In this document: piece after piece, positions 17,030 through 25,256 of the stretch
How positions within the stretch are numbered: position 1 is the stretch's first letter
Layout of the letters: each line of letters starts with the position of its first letter
Assembly (NCBI GenBank): GCA_900543395.1
Contig: UQQT01000006.1
Location: 1-64,000 of the forward strand
Direction of reading: 5' to 3'
DNA from: an uncultured Oscillospiraceae bacterium
GTDB taxonomy: Bacteria > Bacillota > Clostridia > Oscillospirales > Acutalibacteraceae
Length of the DNA stretch: 64,000 bases
Notes under the pieces: model-generated
The model's database searches: none
Told to the model about the DNA's origin: nothing
What the model saw: the letters and a program-made list of their open reading frames with translations, nothing else
Translations under genes and position numbers: made by a program

Positions 17030-18328
17030 GTGGAAAAATTCGTAGTTGACGGTGGATACGAACTTCAGGGCGAGCTTGAGATCAGCGGAGCAAAAAACGC
17101 CGCTGTTGCCATACTCCCGGCTACCATTCTTGCCGAGGACATTTGCAGAGTTGAAAATATACCCGACATTCGCGACGTTCAGGTCATGGTTAAGATATTA
17201 AGAGACATGGGCGCGACAGTCAGATATATCAATTCAAACACCCTTGAAATCGACACCAGATATATTAATTCATATATTATACCCTATGAGATGACGAAGC
17301 ATTCGAGATCGTCATATTATCTCCTCGGAGCACTGCTCGGCAGATACAACCACGCTAAGGTTGCCATGCCCGGCGGATGCAATTTCGGCGGAGTCAGACC
17401 CATTGACTTCCATCTCAAAGGCTTTGCGAGACTCGGAGCCGAGATATCAAACGATAACGGTATGGTCGACGCAAAGGCGATCTCGCTCACGGGTACGACG
17501 ATTTACTTTGACAAGGTCTCCGTAGGAGCCACTATTAATTTAATGCTCGCTTCTGTTAAGGCGAGAGGTCTTACTATACTCGAAAACGCGGCGAAGGAGC
17601 CTCATATCGTCGATCTTGCGAACTTCCTGAATCTTATGGGCGCGCAGGTCACGGGCGCAGGCACCGACGTTATCAAGATAAGAGGCGTTGAGAAGCTTCA
17701 CGGATGTTCGTATTCGATAATTCCCGACCAGATAGAGGCGGGTACGTACATGGTCGCCGTCGCGGCGGCGAAGGGCAACGTTCTTATTAAAAACGTTATT
17801 CCCAAGCACCTTGAATCTATTACAACAAAATTAAGAGAGTGCGGAGTTACCGTAGAAGAATACGAGGATTCCGTCAGAGTCATAAGCAACCGCCGTTACG
17901 ACGCGTGCAAGGTCACGGCTACGCCCCATCCCGGTTTTCCGACCGATATGCAGCCCCAGATGACTACGTTCCTTTCTATATGCAACGGCACGAGCATCGT
18001 TACCGACAGCGTTTGGGACAACAGATTCAGATACGTCGATCAGCTCATCAGAATGGGCGCGTCTATTCAGATAGAGGGCAAGGCTGCCATCATCACGGGC
18101 GTAGAGAGGCTTCAGGCGGCTCCGATTAAAGCGGACGATTTAAGAGCGGGCGCGGCTATGCTCATAGCGGGCATGTGCGCGCACGGCACAACACAGATAG
18201 AGGAAATTATACACATCGAGAGAGGCTATGAAAACGTTGTTGAAAAACTGCGCGGTATAGGCGCTCATATCAGCAAGGTTAACTTTCCCGACGACACAGG
18301 CGAAGCTATCGTCGGCAACGCGGGATAA
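17030..18328 (+). CDS. murA: UDP-N-acetylglucosamine 1-carboxyvinyltransferase
   Basis: First committed step of peptidoglycan synthesis: transfers enolpyruvate from PEP to UDP-GlcNAc. The 432-residue length is standard. The substrate-binding ISGAKNAA motif is at 18-25, and the catalytic Cys117 lies in MPGGCNFG, so it is the fosfomycin-sensitive form by residue. The start is GTG with AAGGAAG upstream. Gram-positive bacteria often carry two murA paralogues; only one is in this window. A WalJ-like hydrolase and rlmH follow on the same strand. Confidence 0.96.
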   Translation: MEKFVVDGGYELQGELEISGAKNAAVAILPATILAEDICRVENIPDIRDVQVMVKILRDMGATVRYINSNTLEIDTRYINSYIIPYEMTKHSRSSYYLLGALLGRYNHAKVAMPGGCNFGGVRPIDFHLKGFARLGAEISNDNGMVDAKAISLTGTTIYFDKVSVGATINLMLASVKARGLTILENAAKEPHIVDLANFLNLMGAQVTGAGTDVIKIRGVEKLHGCSYSIIPDQIEAGTYMVAVAAAKGNVLIKNVIPKHLESITTKLRECGVTVEEYEDSVRVISNRRYDACKVTATPHPGFPTDMQPQMTTFLSICNGTSIVTDSVWDNRFRYVDQLIRMGASIQIEGKAAIITGVERLQAAPIKADDLRAGAAMLIAGMCAHGTTQIEEIIHIERGYENVVEKLRGIGAHISKVNFPDDTGEAIVGNAG

Positions 18329-18391
18329 TTACAAAAAAAGACGGGGGACTGTTGCTTAAAGCGGCAGCCCTTTTTAAGTGGAGAGAGAATA

Positions 18392-19183
18392 ATGGCGCAA
18401 TTCTGTACGCTGTGTTCATCAAGCAGCGGTAATTCATCATACATCGGCTATTCCGGCGGCGGAATACTTATCGACGCGGGTTTGAACGCAAAACAAATCT
18501 GTCTCGCAATGGGCAGAATGGGAATCGACCCGAATTCGATAAAGGCGATATTCATAACGCACGAACATACGGATCATATCAGTGCGCTGAGAGTTTATGC
18601 GTCTAAATTTTCCGTTCCCGTATACGCTTCCGAGGGTACGCTTAACGCGCTTATAAAAATGGGATGCGTCAACGGGAAATTCAAAGCCGACGTAATAGAT
18701 AAAAACGGCATTGACATAAACGGAATGTACGTAAAACCGTTTAAGACCTCGCACGACTCGGCGCAGAGCTGCGGATACACGATTAACATGCCGTACGGTC
18801 ACAAGCTTGCCGTCGCGACGGACACGGGCTGTGTGACGGACGAAATGAAATCGTCGCTCGTCGGGTGCGACCTCGTTATGCTCGAATCGAATCACGATTT
18901 GAACATGCTGAAAACAGGTCCGTATCCGTATTATTTAAAACAGAGAATTTTATCAAAAAAAGGTCATCTGTCAAACGACGACTGTGCCGAATTCGCAAAA
19001 TATTTAGTACATAACGGAACAAAGAGAATCGTTCTCGGACATTTAAGCCGTGAGAATAACGACCCTGCTCTTGCATTCGAAACGACAAACAACGCGCTCG
19101 GAGCGGCGGGACTTCTCGAAAACGAGGATTATCAGTTATACGTCGCACCCGTATCTAATTCCGAAAGGATGTTTAAGCTTTAA
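18392..19183 (+). CDS. Metallo-beta-lactamase-fold hydrolase, WalJ/YycJ-like
   Basis: A 263-residue protein with the metal-binding motif THEHTDH (about residues 53-59), preceded by the N-terminal SSSSGNSSYIG that is typical of the YycJ/WalJ group. LSNDDCAEF and LGHLSRENN supply later family motifs. WalJ-type proteins are linked to cell-wall control and DNA repair in Firmicutes and are thought to act as nucleases. GGAGAG precedes the ATG. Its stop codon overlaps the rlmH start (TAATG); WalJ next to RlmH is a familiar Firmicute pairing. Confidence 0.9.
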   Translation: MAQFCTLCSSSSGNSSYIGYSGGGILIDAGLNAKQICLAMGRMGIDPNSIKAIFITHEHTDHISALRVYASKFSVPVYASEGTLNALIKMGCVNGKFKADVIDKNGIDINGMYVKPFKTSHDSAQSCGYTINMPYGHKLAVATDTGCVTDEMKSSLVGCDLVMLESNHDLNMLKTGPYPYYLKQRILSKKGHLSNDDCAEFAKYLVHNGTKRIVLGHLSRENNDPALAFETTNNALGAAGLLENEDYQLYVAPVSNSERMFKL

Positions 19184-19665
19184 TGCAGACCGTAAAAATA
19201 ATAACCGTCGGCAGATTAAAGGATAAATTCTATTCCGACGCGTCCGAAGAATATTTAAAAAGGCTCAAAGCGTACTGCAGGTGCGAGATAATCGAAATTC
19301 CGCAGACCGTTCTCTCCGACTCCCCCGCCGAGGGCGAAATAAATTCCGCGCTCGAAAAAGAGGGAGAGCAGATTTTGAAAAAAATTCCGTCCTCGCCGCT
19401 CGTTATTGCAATGTGCATTGAGGGCAGGCAGTATTCGTCCGAAAAGCTCGCAAGGCTCATATCCGACGCCGGTGTTAACGGCAAAAGCTCGCTCGTATTC
19501 ATAATCGGCGGTTCGTTCGGACTTAGTGAAAGCGTAAAAAAAAGAGCCGACATACGCATGTCAATGTCGGAAATGACGTTCCCGCACAGATTGGCGCGGG
19601 TTATGCTTTTGGAGCAGATTTACAGAGCATATTCGATTAATGCCGGGACAAAATATCACAAATAA
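19183..19665 (+). CDS. rlmH: 23S rRNA pseudouridine-1915 N3-methyltransferase
   Basis: SPOUT-class methyltransferase that methylates pseudouridine 1915 of 23S rRNA in the assembled ribosome. The 160 residues match family length. The knotted SAM-binding region FIIGGSFGLSESV and the C-terminal MTFPHRLARVMLLEQIYRA followed by YHK are clear. The ATG overlaps the upstream stop codon by one base, so translation is coupled. Confidence 0.97.
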   Translation: MQTVKIITVGRLKDKFYSDASEEYLKRLKAYCRCEIIEIPQTVLSDSPAEGEINSALEKEGEQILKKIPSSPLVIAMCIEGRQYSSEKLARLISDAGVNGKSSLVFIIGGSFGLSESVKKRADIRMSMSEMTFPHRLARVMLLEQIYRAYSINAGTKYHK

Positions 19666-19897
19666 ACAGGGGATATTAAAAATGCCCGAACCGCAAAAAA
19701 CTATTGTAACAATAAAATAGGTTTACTTTTTGCTATGAACACCCTCACCCTCAAAGTAACTTTGTACGCCGTCGGGCAAGCCTCAACCGCCGTTTGGGAC
19801 GGCGATTTCGGTTCGGTTGATTCATTCCGAACATTTTTTCCTATCCCCTCAAAATATGGATGTCAAAAACGCCACGACCGATAAATTAATAATTCAT

Positions 19898-19932
19898 CAG
19901 CCCCCCGTAACCCGCGGGAGGCTGAAATTTTT
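19898..19932 (+). terminator. Terminator between rlmH and ogg
   Basis: A GC-rich 10-bp stem with one mismatch (19898-19907 with 19915-19924), followed by a T-run at 19928-19932. The ~290-bp gap 19666-19956 also has a short hairpin near 19787-19803 and no gene that I can support. Confidence 0.75.
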
Positions 19933-19956
19933 ATAAACAAATCAAAAAAACGTTCG

Positions 19957-20790
19957 TCAGCCGCTGTTTTCCGTCCGCTGAAAATGGAACATATACTGCT
20001 GTGCTATACCCGAATATCCCTTCACACACTCCGGCAGTCCGTTAGGATAGAACTGATCTTCAATTCGCTTGATATGCCTGTCGACGGGAAAAGAATCAAT
20101 AAACCCGAGTCCGTACAACATGGCGCAGTCCGCAACCTTTTTACCGACGCCCTTTATCGTCATCAATTCGTTTCTCGCGGAATCCATATCGAGCGTTTTT
20201 ATTTTTTCAAAATCTATTCTGCCCTCTGCGGCGGCACGGGACGCGTCCATGATAAATTCATTGCGGTACCCCGCGCGCAGGACGTCAAGAGCCGAAATAT
20301 CGAGCGAGGCGATTCTCTCCGCCGACGGAAAGGAATACATATTATTTATTTTTTCTCCGAAATTTACGCACAGTTTTTCAATAATTGACTTGATTCTGGG
20401 AATGTTATTGCAGGAGGATATAATAAACGAGCAGAGAGCCTCCCACGGTTCCTGATTTAAAATTCTGATAACGCCGTAGTGTTCCGCCGTTTTTTTGAGC
20501 AAAGGATCGGACTTAAAACTTTTTAAAATCGCCGTATAATCTCTGCCGAAATCGAAATAATCATAAAAAACGCCGTAAAAATCGTCTTCGCTTATCGAAT
20601 GAAAAAGCAGTCCTCCGTCGATTTCTTCAATCTCGGTTTCAATTCCTCTCACTGCTCCTCGCCATGCGCCGTTTTCGTTTTTAACCCATCTGAAGGCCTG
20701 TCCGCAATCGAGCGTTATATCTAAATTCACACCGTCCGAAATCTTTACAAAAACGCCGTTGTTCAAAACCCTTGTTTCAACATTTTTCAC
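19957..20790 (-). CDS. ogg: 8-oxoguanine DNA glycosylase/AP lyase (OGG1 type)
   Basis: Excises 8-oxoguanine from DNA. The 277-residue protein has the OGG N-terminal domain (FRW, VRGIETE) and the helix-hairpin-helix-GPD motif with the lysine nucleophile in GVGKKVADCAML and the Asp in FPVDRH. OGG1-like enzymes are common in Clostridia. It is the second glycosylase in the window after nth. It is a monocistronic leftward gene converging on rlmH. Confidence 0.93.
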   Translation of the reverse strand: MKNVETRVLNNGVFVKISDGVNLDITLDCGQAFRWVKNENGAWRGAVRGIETEIEEIDGGLLFHSISEDDFYGVFYDYFDFGRDYTAILKSFKSDPLLKKTAEHYGVIRILNQEPWEALCSFIISSCNNIPRIKSIIEKLCVNFGEKINNMYSFPSAERIASLDISALDVLRAGYRNEFIMDASRAAAEGRIDFEKIKTLDMDSARNELMTIKGVGKKVADCAMLYGLGFIDSFPVDRHIKRIEDQFYPNGLPECVKGYSGIAQQYMFHFQRTENSG

Positions 20791-21177
20791 TTTCCGTCAC
20801 CCCGCAGTGTCAATAGAAAAATTAGACAAATTTAAGCTGTTATTTTTGTTGTAATTATACTCCTAAATGTATAATTCGTAAAGCATGTAAAACATTTTGT
20901 ATACAAATTTTTTCTCGAAAAAAGTTTTGAACATACCTCAATTCCGTCGAAAACCCCTGTTTTACCCCGTATTTTATGTACTTTTGAACATTTTGAACAT
21001 ACTTTTGAACGGTTTTGAACCTTTGAACATTTATACAATGAGTATAATTAACCGCCCGTTTGTTCGATAAGTTCTAAGTAAAAACAGTCATTTTTTCTGT
21101 TTTACACAAAAATATACAGCTATAATCTACATATTTGTCCGTACAAATAGAATTTAAAATCCGGGAGGAATTTTTTC
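20791..21177. other. Intergenic region with repeat array
   Basis: A ~390-bp divergent gap with no credible gene. The minus-strand frame 20832-21038 is open only because the TTTTGAAC array translates as a Cys/Ser/Lys/Val repeat. A TATAAT box lies at 21043-21048 and another at 21121-21126 upstream of the small gene at 21178, neither with a good -35. Confidence 0.7.
20925..21028 (+). repeat. Array of TTTTGAAC motifs
   Basis: Full copies start at 20925, 20982, 20991, 21003 and 21013, and a 7-base copy at 21022. The last five are spaced 9-12 bp, about one helical turn each, on the same strand. They lie just upstream of a TATAAT box at 21043-21048. They could be operator iterons; no known regulator or replication protein site is matched. 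Confidence 0.65.
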
Positions 21178-21447
21178 ATGATAAAAGGAGTCAACAAGCA
21201 GGTCGTCGAGGTCATCGACACGGGGAGCGATTACTTCGAAAGAGCGCTGTTTTTTGTCGACCCGAAATACTACGGAATAAGCGAGAGCAAATTAAAAGAA
21301 AAAGCCGGACTCATAGCCGACAGCGCGGGAAAACCGCCCGAGAATAAAAAAATCAGACGAAAAGGCAGAATAAAAAAAGCGGTCTGCCTTTTTGCGGCGG
21401 CCGCTGCGGGCAGTCTGGCGACCGTCCTTATAAATTTCATTATCTGA
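21178..21447 (+). CDS. Small membrane-anchored protein of unknown function
   Basis: An 89-residue protein with a strong GGAGG site 9-10 nt before the ATG. The N-terminal 45 residues (VVEVIDTGSDYFERALFFV, then DPKYYG) look folded and are not recognised. A basic stretch (KKIRRKGRIKK, 58-68) precedes a hydrophobic C-terminal segment (about 70-89), as in a tail-anchored or late-inserted inner-face protein. The 3' end overlaps that of convergent tadA by 8 bp. No function is proposed. Confidence 0.7.
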   Translation: MIKGVNKQVVEVIDTGSDYFERALFFVDPKYYGISESKLKEKAGLIADSAGKPPENKKIRRKGRIKKAVCLFAAAAAGSLATVLINFII

Positions 21448-21883
21448 TTGAATTGAAAAACGACGTAAGAATCGATTTACATTCGTTCTCCATAAACCCA
21501 GCAGTGATTTCGGGCTTATGATTAAAGCCGTATCTGTTTAAATCGACCGCAGAGTCAAACGACCCCGCCTTATAGTCGTACGCGCCGAAAACGACCCGCT
21601 TTATTCTCGCGTTGATACACGCACCGGCACACATCGGGCAGGGCTCCAGAGTAACGTATAAAACGCAGTCGTCGAGTCTCCACCGTCCGAGCTTTTCGCA
21701 CGCCGAATTTATCGCCTCTATTTCGGCATGACAGAGCGCGTTTTTTAATTTTTCGCGTCTGTTCCTGCCCGTAGAGACAATTTCCCCGTTCAGTGCAATT
21801 ACCGCGCCGACCGGAACCTCTCCGTCCGAATATGCGTCTTTTGCAAGACGCAGAGCCTCGTTCATAAGTTCTCTGTCCGTCAT
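21440..21883 (-). CDS. tadA: tRNA-specific adenosine deaminase
   Basis: Deaminates A34 to inosine in tRNA-Arg(ACG), allowing wobble decoding. The 147 residues carry the zinc site His52 and the proton shuttle Glu54 in HAE, and Cys82 and Cys85 in PCPMC. It starts one base after the mnmE stop codon and is the last gene of a tRNA-modification operon mnmG-mnmE-tadA. Confidence 0.95.
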   Translation of the reverse strand: MTDRELMNEALRLAKDAYSDGEVPVGAVIALNGEIVSTGRNRREKLKNALCHAEIEAINSACEKLGRWRLDDCVLYVTLEPCPMCAGACINARIKRVVFGAYDYKAGSFDSAVDLNRYGFNHKPEITAGFMENECKSILTSFFNSIR

Positions 21884-21884
21884 A

Positions 21885-23246
21885 TCATTTACCTACGCAG
21901 AATTTTGAGAATACCTCGTCGACAACGGTTTCAGTCGCCTTTTTTCCCGTAAGCTCATTAAGCGCGTCGATCGCGGAGTCAACACCGACGTTCACCGCGT
22001 CGAGAGTCATTCCGAATTTTAACGCCTCAACCGCTTCGTCAACACACGATTTTGCCCTGACACAGCAGTTCCGCTGACGTTCGGTCGTGAGCATTACGGC
22101 GGATGAATCGAGAGTATCGAGCGACAGCATTTTTTCGACCGCGTTTTTTAATTCATCAATACCGTCACCTGACGAAGCCGACATCTCAACAACAACCGGA
22201 ATATGTTTTTCTATTTCTTTTTTATCGATACAAACGCCGATATCCGTTTTATTTATAACGGCGACGGCGCGTTTTTCACGGCATTTTTTTAATAAATCAA
22301 TGTCCTCATCCGACAGCGGAATACTCGCGTCAAATACGGCTATTATAAGCCCGGCGCGGTCTATTCTCTGTCTTGCAATCGACACACCGATATTCTCTAT
22401 CTCGTCGGAGCTGACTCTTAATCCCGCGGTATCCTGAAGCCGTAAAACCGCACTTCCGAGTCTGACCGTCTCCTCGATAACGTCGCGCGTAGTACCTGCA
22501 ATATCTGTAACAATCGAACGGTCATAGCCCGTGAGCAGATTCATAAGCGTTGACTTTCCGACGTTCGGATGACCGCATATAACCGTGCTTATACCCTCGG
22601 TTATCGCATGCCCTGCCTCAAACGAAGAAATAAGCGAGTCAAGCTCCTTCGATATATTTTCAAGCGATTTTAAAAGCGAATCGGTACGAACCTCGGGGAT
22701 ATCCTCGTCGGGATAATCCGTCCACACAGCCATTCCGGCGCCGAGATGCGTAAGAGCTTTGCATACGGAATCTATACGCCTGCTCAACGCTCCGTCAAGA
22801 GTCGTAACGGCGGCATTTAATGCATCCCTGCCCTTTGCGGATATAATATTCATAACGCCCTCTGCCTCGGTAAGGTCGATTCTGCCGTTTAGAAACGCTC
22901 GTTTCGTAAATTCGCCCGCCTCCGCGGGGAGTGCGCCCGCAGATAAAACGGCTCTTAGAACGCTGTTGGTTACATACAGTCCGCCGTGGCACGAAAGCTC
23001 GACGACGTCCTCGCCCGTATAGCTTTTAGGCTCCCTGAAAACCGTGGCGATACATTCGTCAATAAGATTTTCGCCGTCATATACGTGACCGAAGGCGGCC
23101 GTATATCCTTTTAATTCGGATAGCCTTTTAGACGAAACCGATTTAAAAACACAGTCCGCGATTTTAAAAGCGTCCTCGCCCGATATTCTGATAATTCCGA
23201 TACCGCCGGGCGCGTTCGGAGTTGCGATTGCGGCAACAGTAGACAT
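21885..23246 (-). CDS. mnmE: tRNA uridine-5-carboxymethylaminomethyl GTPase MnmE
   Basis: With MnmG it makes the cmnm5 modification of wobble uridine 34. The 453 residues comprise the N-terminal folate-binding domain (MSTVAAIATPNAPGGIGIIR), the central helical domain, the inserted Ras-like G domain with G1 GHPNVGKS at 225-232 and a DTAG motif, and the C-terminal catalytic FCVGK (usual form FCIGK). It starts 10 nt after the mnmG stop codon on the same strand. Confidence 0.97.
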   Translation of the reverse strand: MSTVAAIATPNAPGGIGIIRISGEDAFKIADCVFKSVSSKRLSELKGYTAAFGHVYDGENLIDECIATVFREPKSYTGEDVVELSCHGGLYVTNSVLRAVLSAGALPAEAGEFTKRAFLNGRIDLTEAEGVMNIISAKGRDALNAAVTTLDGALSRRIDSVCKALTHLGAGMAVWTDYPDEDIPEVRTDSLLKSLENISKELDSLISSFEAGHAITEGISTVICGHPNVGKSTLMNLLTGYDRSIVTDIAGTTRDVIEETVRLGSAVLRLQDTAGLRVSSDEIENIGVSIARQRIDRAGLIIAVFDASIPLSDEDIDLLKKCREKRAVAVINKTDIGVCIDKKEIEKHIPVVVEMSASSGDGIDELKNAVEKMLSLDTLDSSAVMLTTERQRNCCVRAKSCVDEAVEALKFGMTLDAVNVGVDSAIDALNELTGKKATETVVDEVFSKFCVGK

Positions 23247-23256
23247 TGTTTCACCG

Positions 23257-25116
23257 TCATTTCTTTAAATAAATAAGCAGAACGGAAATATCCGCGGGGC
23301 TAACGCCCGAAATTCTCGAAGCCTGACCGATACTGTGCGGTCTTATCTTATTAAGCTTTTCCCGTGCTTCGAGTCTTAATCCCACAACAGAATTATAATC
23401 GATATCCTCGGGTATAATTTTAACTTCGAGTCTCCTCATCTCAGCGACCTGGGCTATCTGACGTTTAATGTAGCCCGCGTATTTCAAATCTATTTCGACC
23501 TGCTCGAAAACATCGTCGGACAAATCGGGTCTGTCAATGTCGAAAGGCGTTAATATTTCATAGCTTAGCTGCGGACGTCTTATCAAGTCGGCAAGCTTTA
23601 CACCCGTCGTAAGCGGGGCTGTGCCGTGTTCTGTCAAAACCGAATTTATATAATCCGACGGCGCGATAACCTTTTTCTCGACGCGTCGTTTTTCTTCGTC
23701 TATAAGCTTTAATTTTGTCTGTAATTTTTCGTACCGTTCGTCGGAAATAAGCCCTAATTCATGTCCCATGCCCGACAGTCTTATGTCTGCGTTGTCCTGT
23801 CTTAAAAGAAGCCTGTATTCAGACCTCGACGTCATCATTCTGTACGGCTCGTTACAGCCCTTTGTAACGAGGTCGTCAATAAGCGTGCCTATATACGAGC
23901 TTGCCCTGTCGAGTATAAACGGCTCCTTTCCCTGCGCTTTCAGAGCGGCGTTTACTCCCGCGACAAAGCCCTGCGCGGCGGCCTCCTCATAACCGCTCGA
24001 GCCGTTGAACTGTCCCGCGCCGTAGAGTCCGGGCAGACTTATAAATTCGAGAGTCGGTCTTAATGCGAGAGGATCTACGCAGTCATACTCGATTGCATAT
24101 GCGTTTCTCATAACCTCGACATGCTCGAGTCCTTTTATCGTTCTCAAAAACGCGAGCTGAACGTCCTCGGGAAGCGATGAGGACATACCCTGCAAATACA
24201 TCTCCTCTGTATCGAGTCCGCACGGCTCGACAAAAAGCTGATGACGCTGTTTTCCCGAAAATCTGACTATTTTATCCTCAATACTCGGGCAGTAGCGCGG
24301 GCCTACGCCCTCTATCATACCGGAATAAAGAGGCGAACGCGATATATTGTCAAGGATTATTTTCTTCGTATCCTCATTCGTATACGTCATATAGCATACT
24401 GCTTTGTTTTCGGGCGGAATACGGGTCGAAAACGAGAACGGAGTAACCTTTTCGTCGCCGTTTTGAATTTCCATTTTATCAATATCAACGCTTCGCCTGT
24501 TGACTCTCGACGGCGTACCTGTCTTAAAACGTCTTAAAGGAATATTCAGCTTTAAAAGAGCGTCGGAGAGTCCTATCGCAGGAAAAACTCCGTCGGGACC
24601 CGACGAATAGCACTTGTCCCCTACATAAATTTTTCCGTTTAAGAATGTTCCCGTGGCGAGAACGACGCATTTCGCCCTATAAACCGCGTCAAGCTTTGTT
24701 TTCAAAACCCACTCGTCTCCGTCTTTATACAAGTCGACGATTTCACTCTGCTTCAACTGCAAGCCGTCTGTTTTTTCGAGCGTGTGCTTCATATATTTTC
24801 CGTATTCGCGTCTGTCTATCTGCGCTCTTAAAGAATAAACGGCGGGACCCTTTCCGCGGTTGAGAATTCTCGACTGGATTGACGTATGATCCGCGGCAAT
24901 ACCCATCTCTCCGCCGAGTGCGTCAAGCTCACGTACAAGATGCCCCTTGGACGTGCCTCCTATCGACGGGTTGCACGGCATGTTGCCCACAGAGTCCATA
25001 TTTATCGTAAAAATAACGGTTTTGCATCCGAGTCTCGCGCTCGCGAGAGCCGCCTCGATTCCGGCATGCCCCGCGCCTATAACCGCTGTGTCAAAGCTGT
25101 CAGCATAGAATTCCAT
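23257..25116 (-). CDS. mnmG: tRNA uridine-5-carboxymethylaminomethyl enzyme MnmG (GidA)
   Basis: FAD-dependent partner of MnmE in wobble-uridine modification. The 619 residues are full length. The FAD-binding GAGHAG (14-19), the conserved CNPSIGG near residue 48, and GQFNGSSGYEEAAAQG are all present. It is the promoter-proximal gene of mnmG-mnmE-tadA. Confidence 0.97.
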   Translation of the reverse strand: MEFYADSFDTAVIGAGHAGIEAALASARLGCKTVIFTINMDSVGNMPCNPSIGGTSKGHLVRELDALGGEMGIAADHTSIQSRILNRGKGPAVYSLRAQIDRREYGKYMKHTLEKTDGLQLKQSEIVDLYKDGDEWVLKTKLDAVYRAKCVVLATGTFLNGKIYVGDKCYSSGPDGVFPAIGLSDALLKLNIPLRRFKTGTPSRVNRRSVDIDKMEIQNGDEKVTPFSFSTRIPPENKAVCYMTYTNEDTKKIILDNISRSPLYSGMIEGVGPRYCPSIEDKIVRFSGKQRHQLFVEPCGLDTEEMYLQGMSSSLPEDVQLAFLRTIKGLEHVEVMRNAYAIEYDCVDPLALRPTLEFISLPGLYGAGQFNGSSGYEEAAAQGFVAGVNAALKAQGKEPFILDRASSYIGTLIDDLVTKGCNEPYRMMTSRSEYRLLLRQDNADIRLSGMGHELGLISDERYEKLQTKLKLIDEEKRRVEKKVIAPSDYINSVLTEHGTAPLTTGVKLADLIRRPQLSYEILTPFDIDRPDLSDDVFEQVEIDLKYAGYIKRQIAQVAEMRRLEVKIIPEDIDYNSVVGLRLEAREKLNKIRPHSIGQASRISGVSPADISVLLIYLKK

Positions 25117-25147
25117 TTATATCACCGATTATAATAAATATCAATAT

Positions 25148-25176
25148 ATAATACCACTTATTAAAAATAAAAGCAA
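25148..25176 (-). promoter_or_regulatory. Probable promoter of mnmG-mnmE-tadA
   Basis: Minus-strand TTGCTT (25171-25176), a 17-nt spacer and TATTAT (25148-25153), about 30 nt before the mnmG ATG. It overlaps a small palindrome at 25178-25194 that resembles the repeat at 47716-47747. Confidence 0.65.
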
Positions 25177-25204
25177 CAATTTACGAGGTAAATTATTTCA
25201 CGGC

Positions 25205-25246
25205 AAAAAAATCGGAACCGCCCGAATTTAGCGAATTCCGATTTTT
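25205..25246 (-). terminator. Terminator of the VTC-DUF4956-beta-helix operon
   Basis: An 11-bp stem (25207-25217 with 25236-25246); reading leftward it is followed by a run of seven T. It lies just after the stop codon of the beta-helix lipoprotein gene. Confidence 0.85.
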
Positions 25247-25256
25247 ACACATATTT

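Noticed and set aside
20832..21038. Minus-strand open frame rich in Cys, Ser, Lys and Val
   Set aside because: It is the translation of the TTTTGAAC repeat array; there is no ribosome site and no family resemblance.
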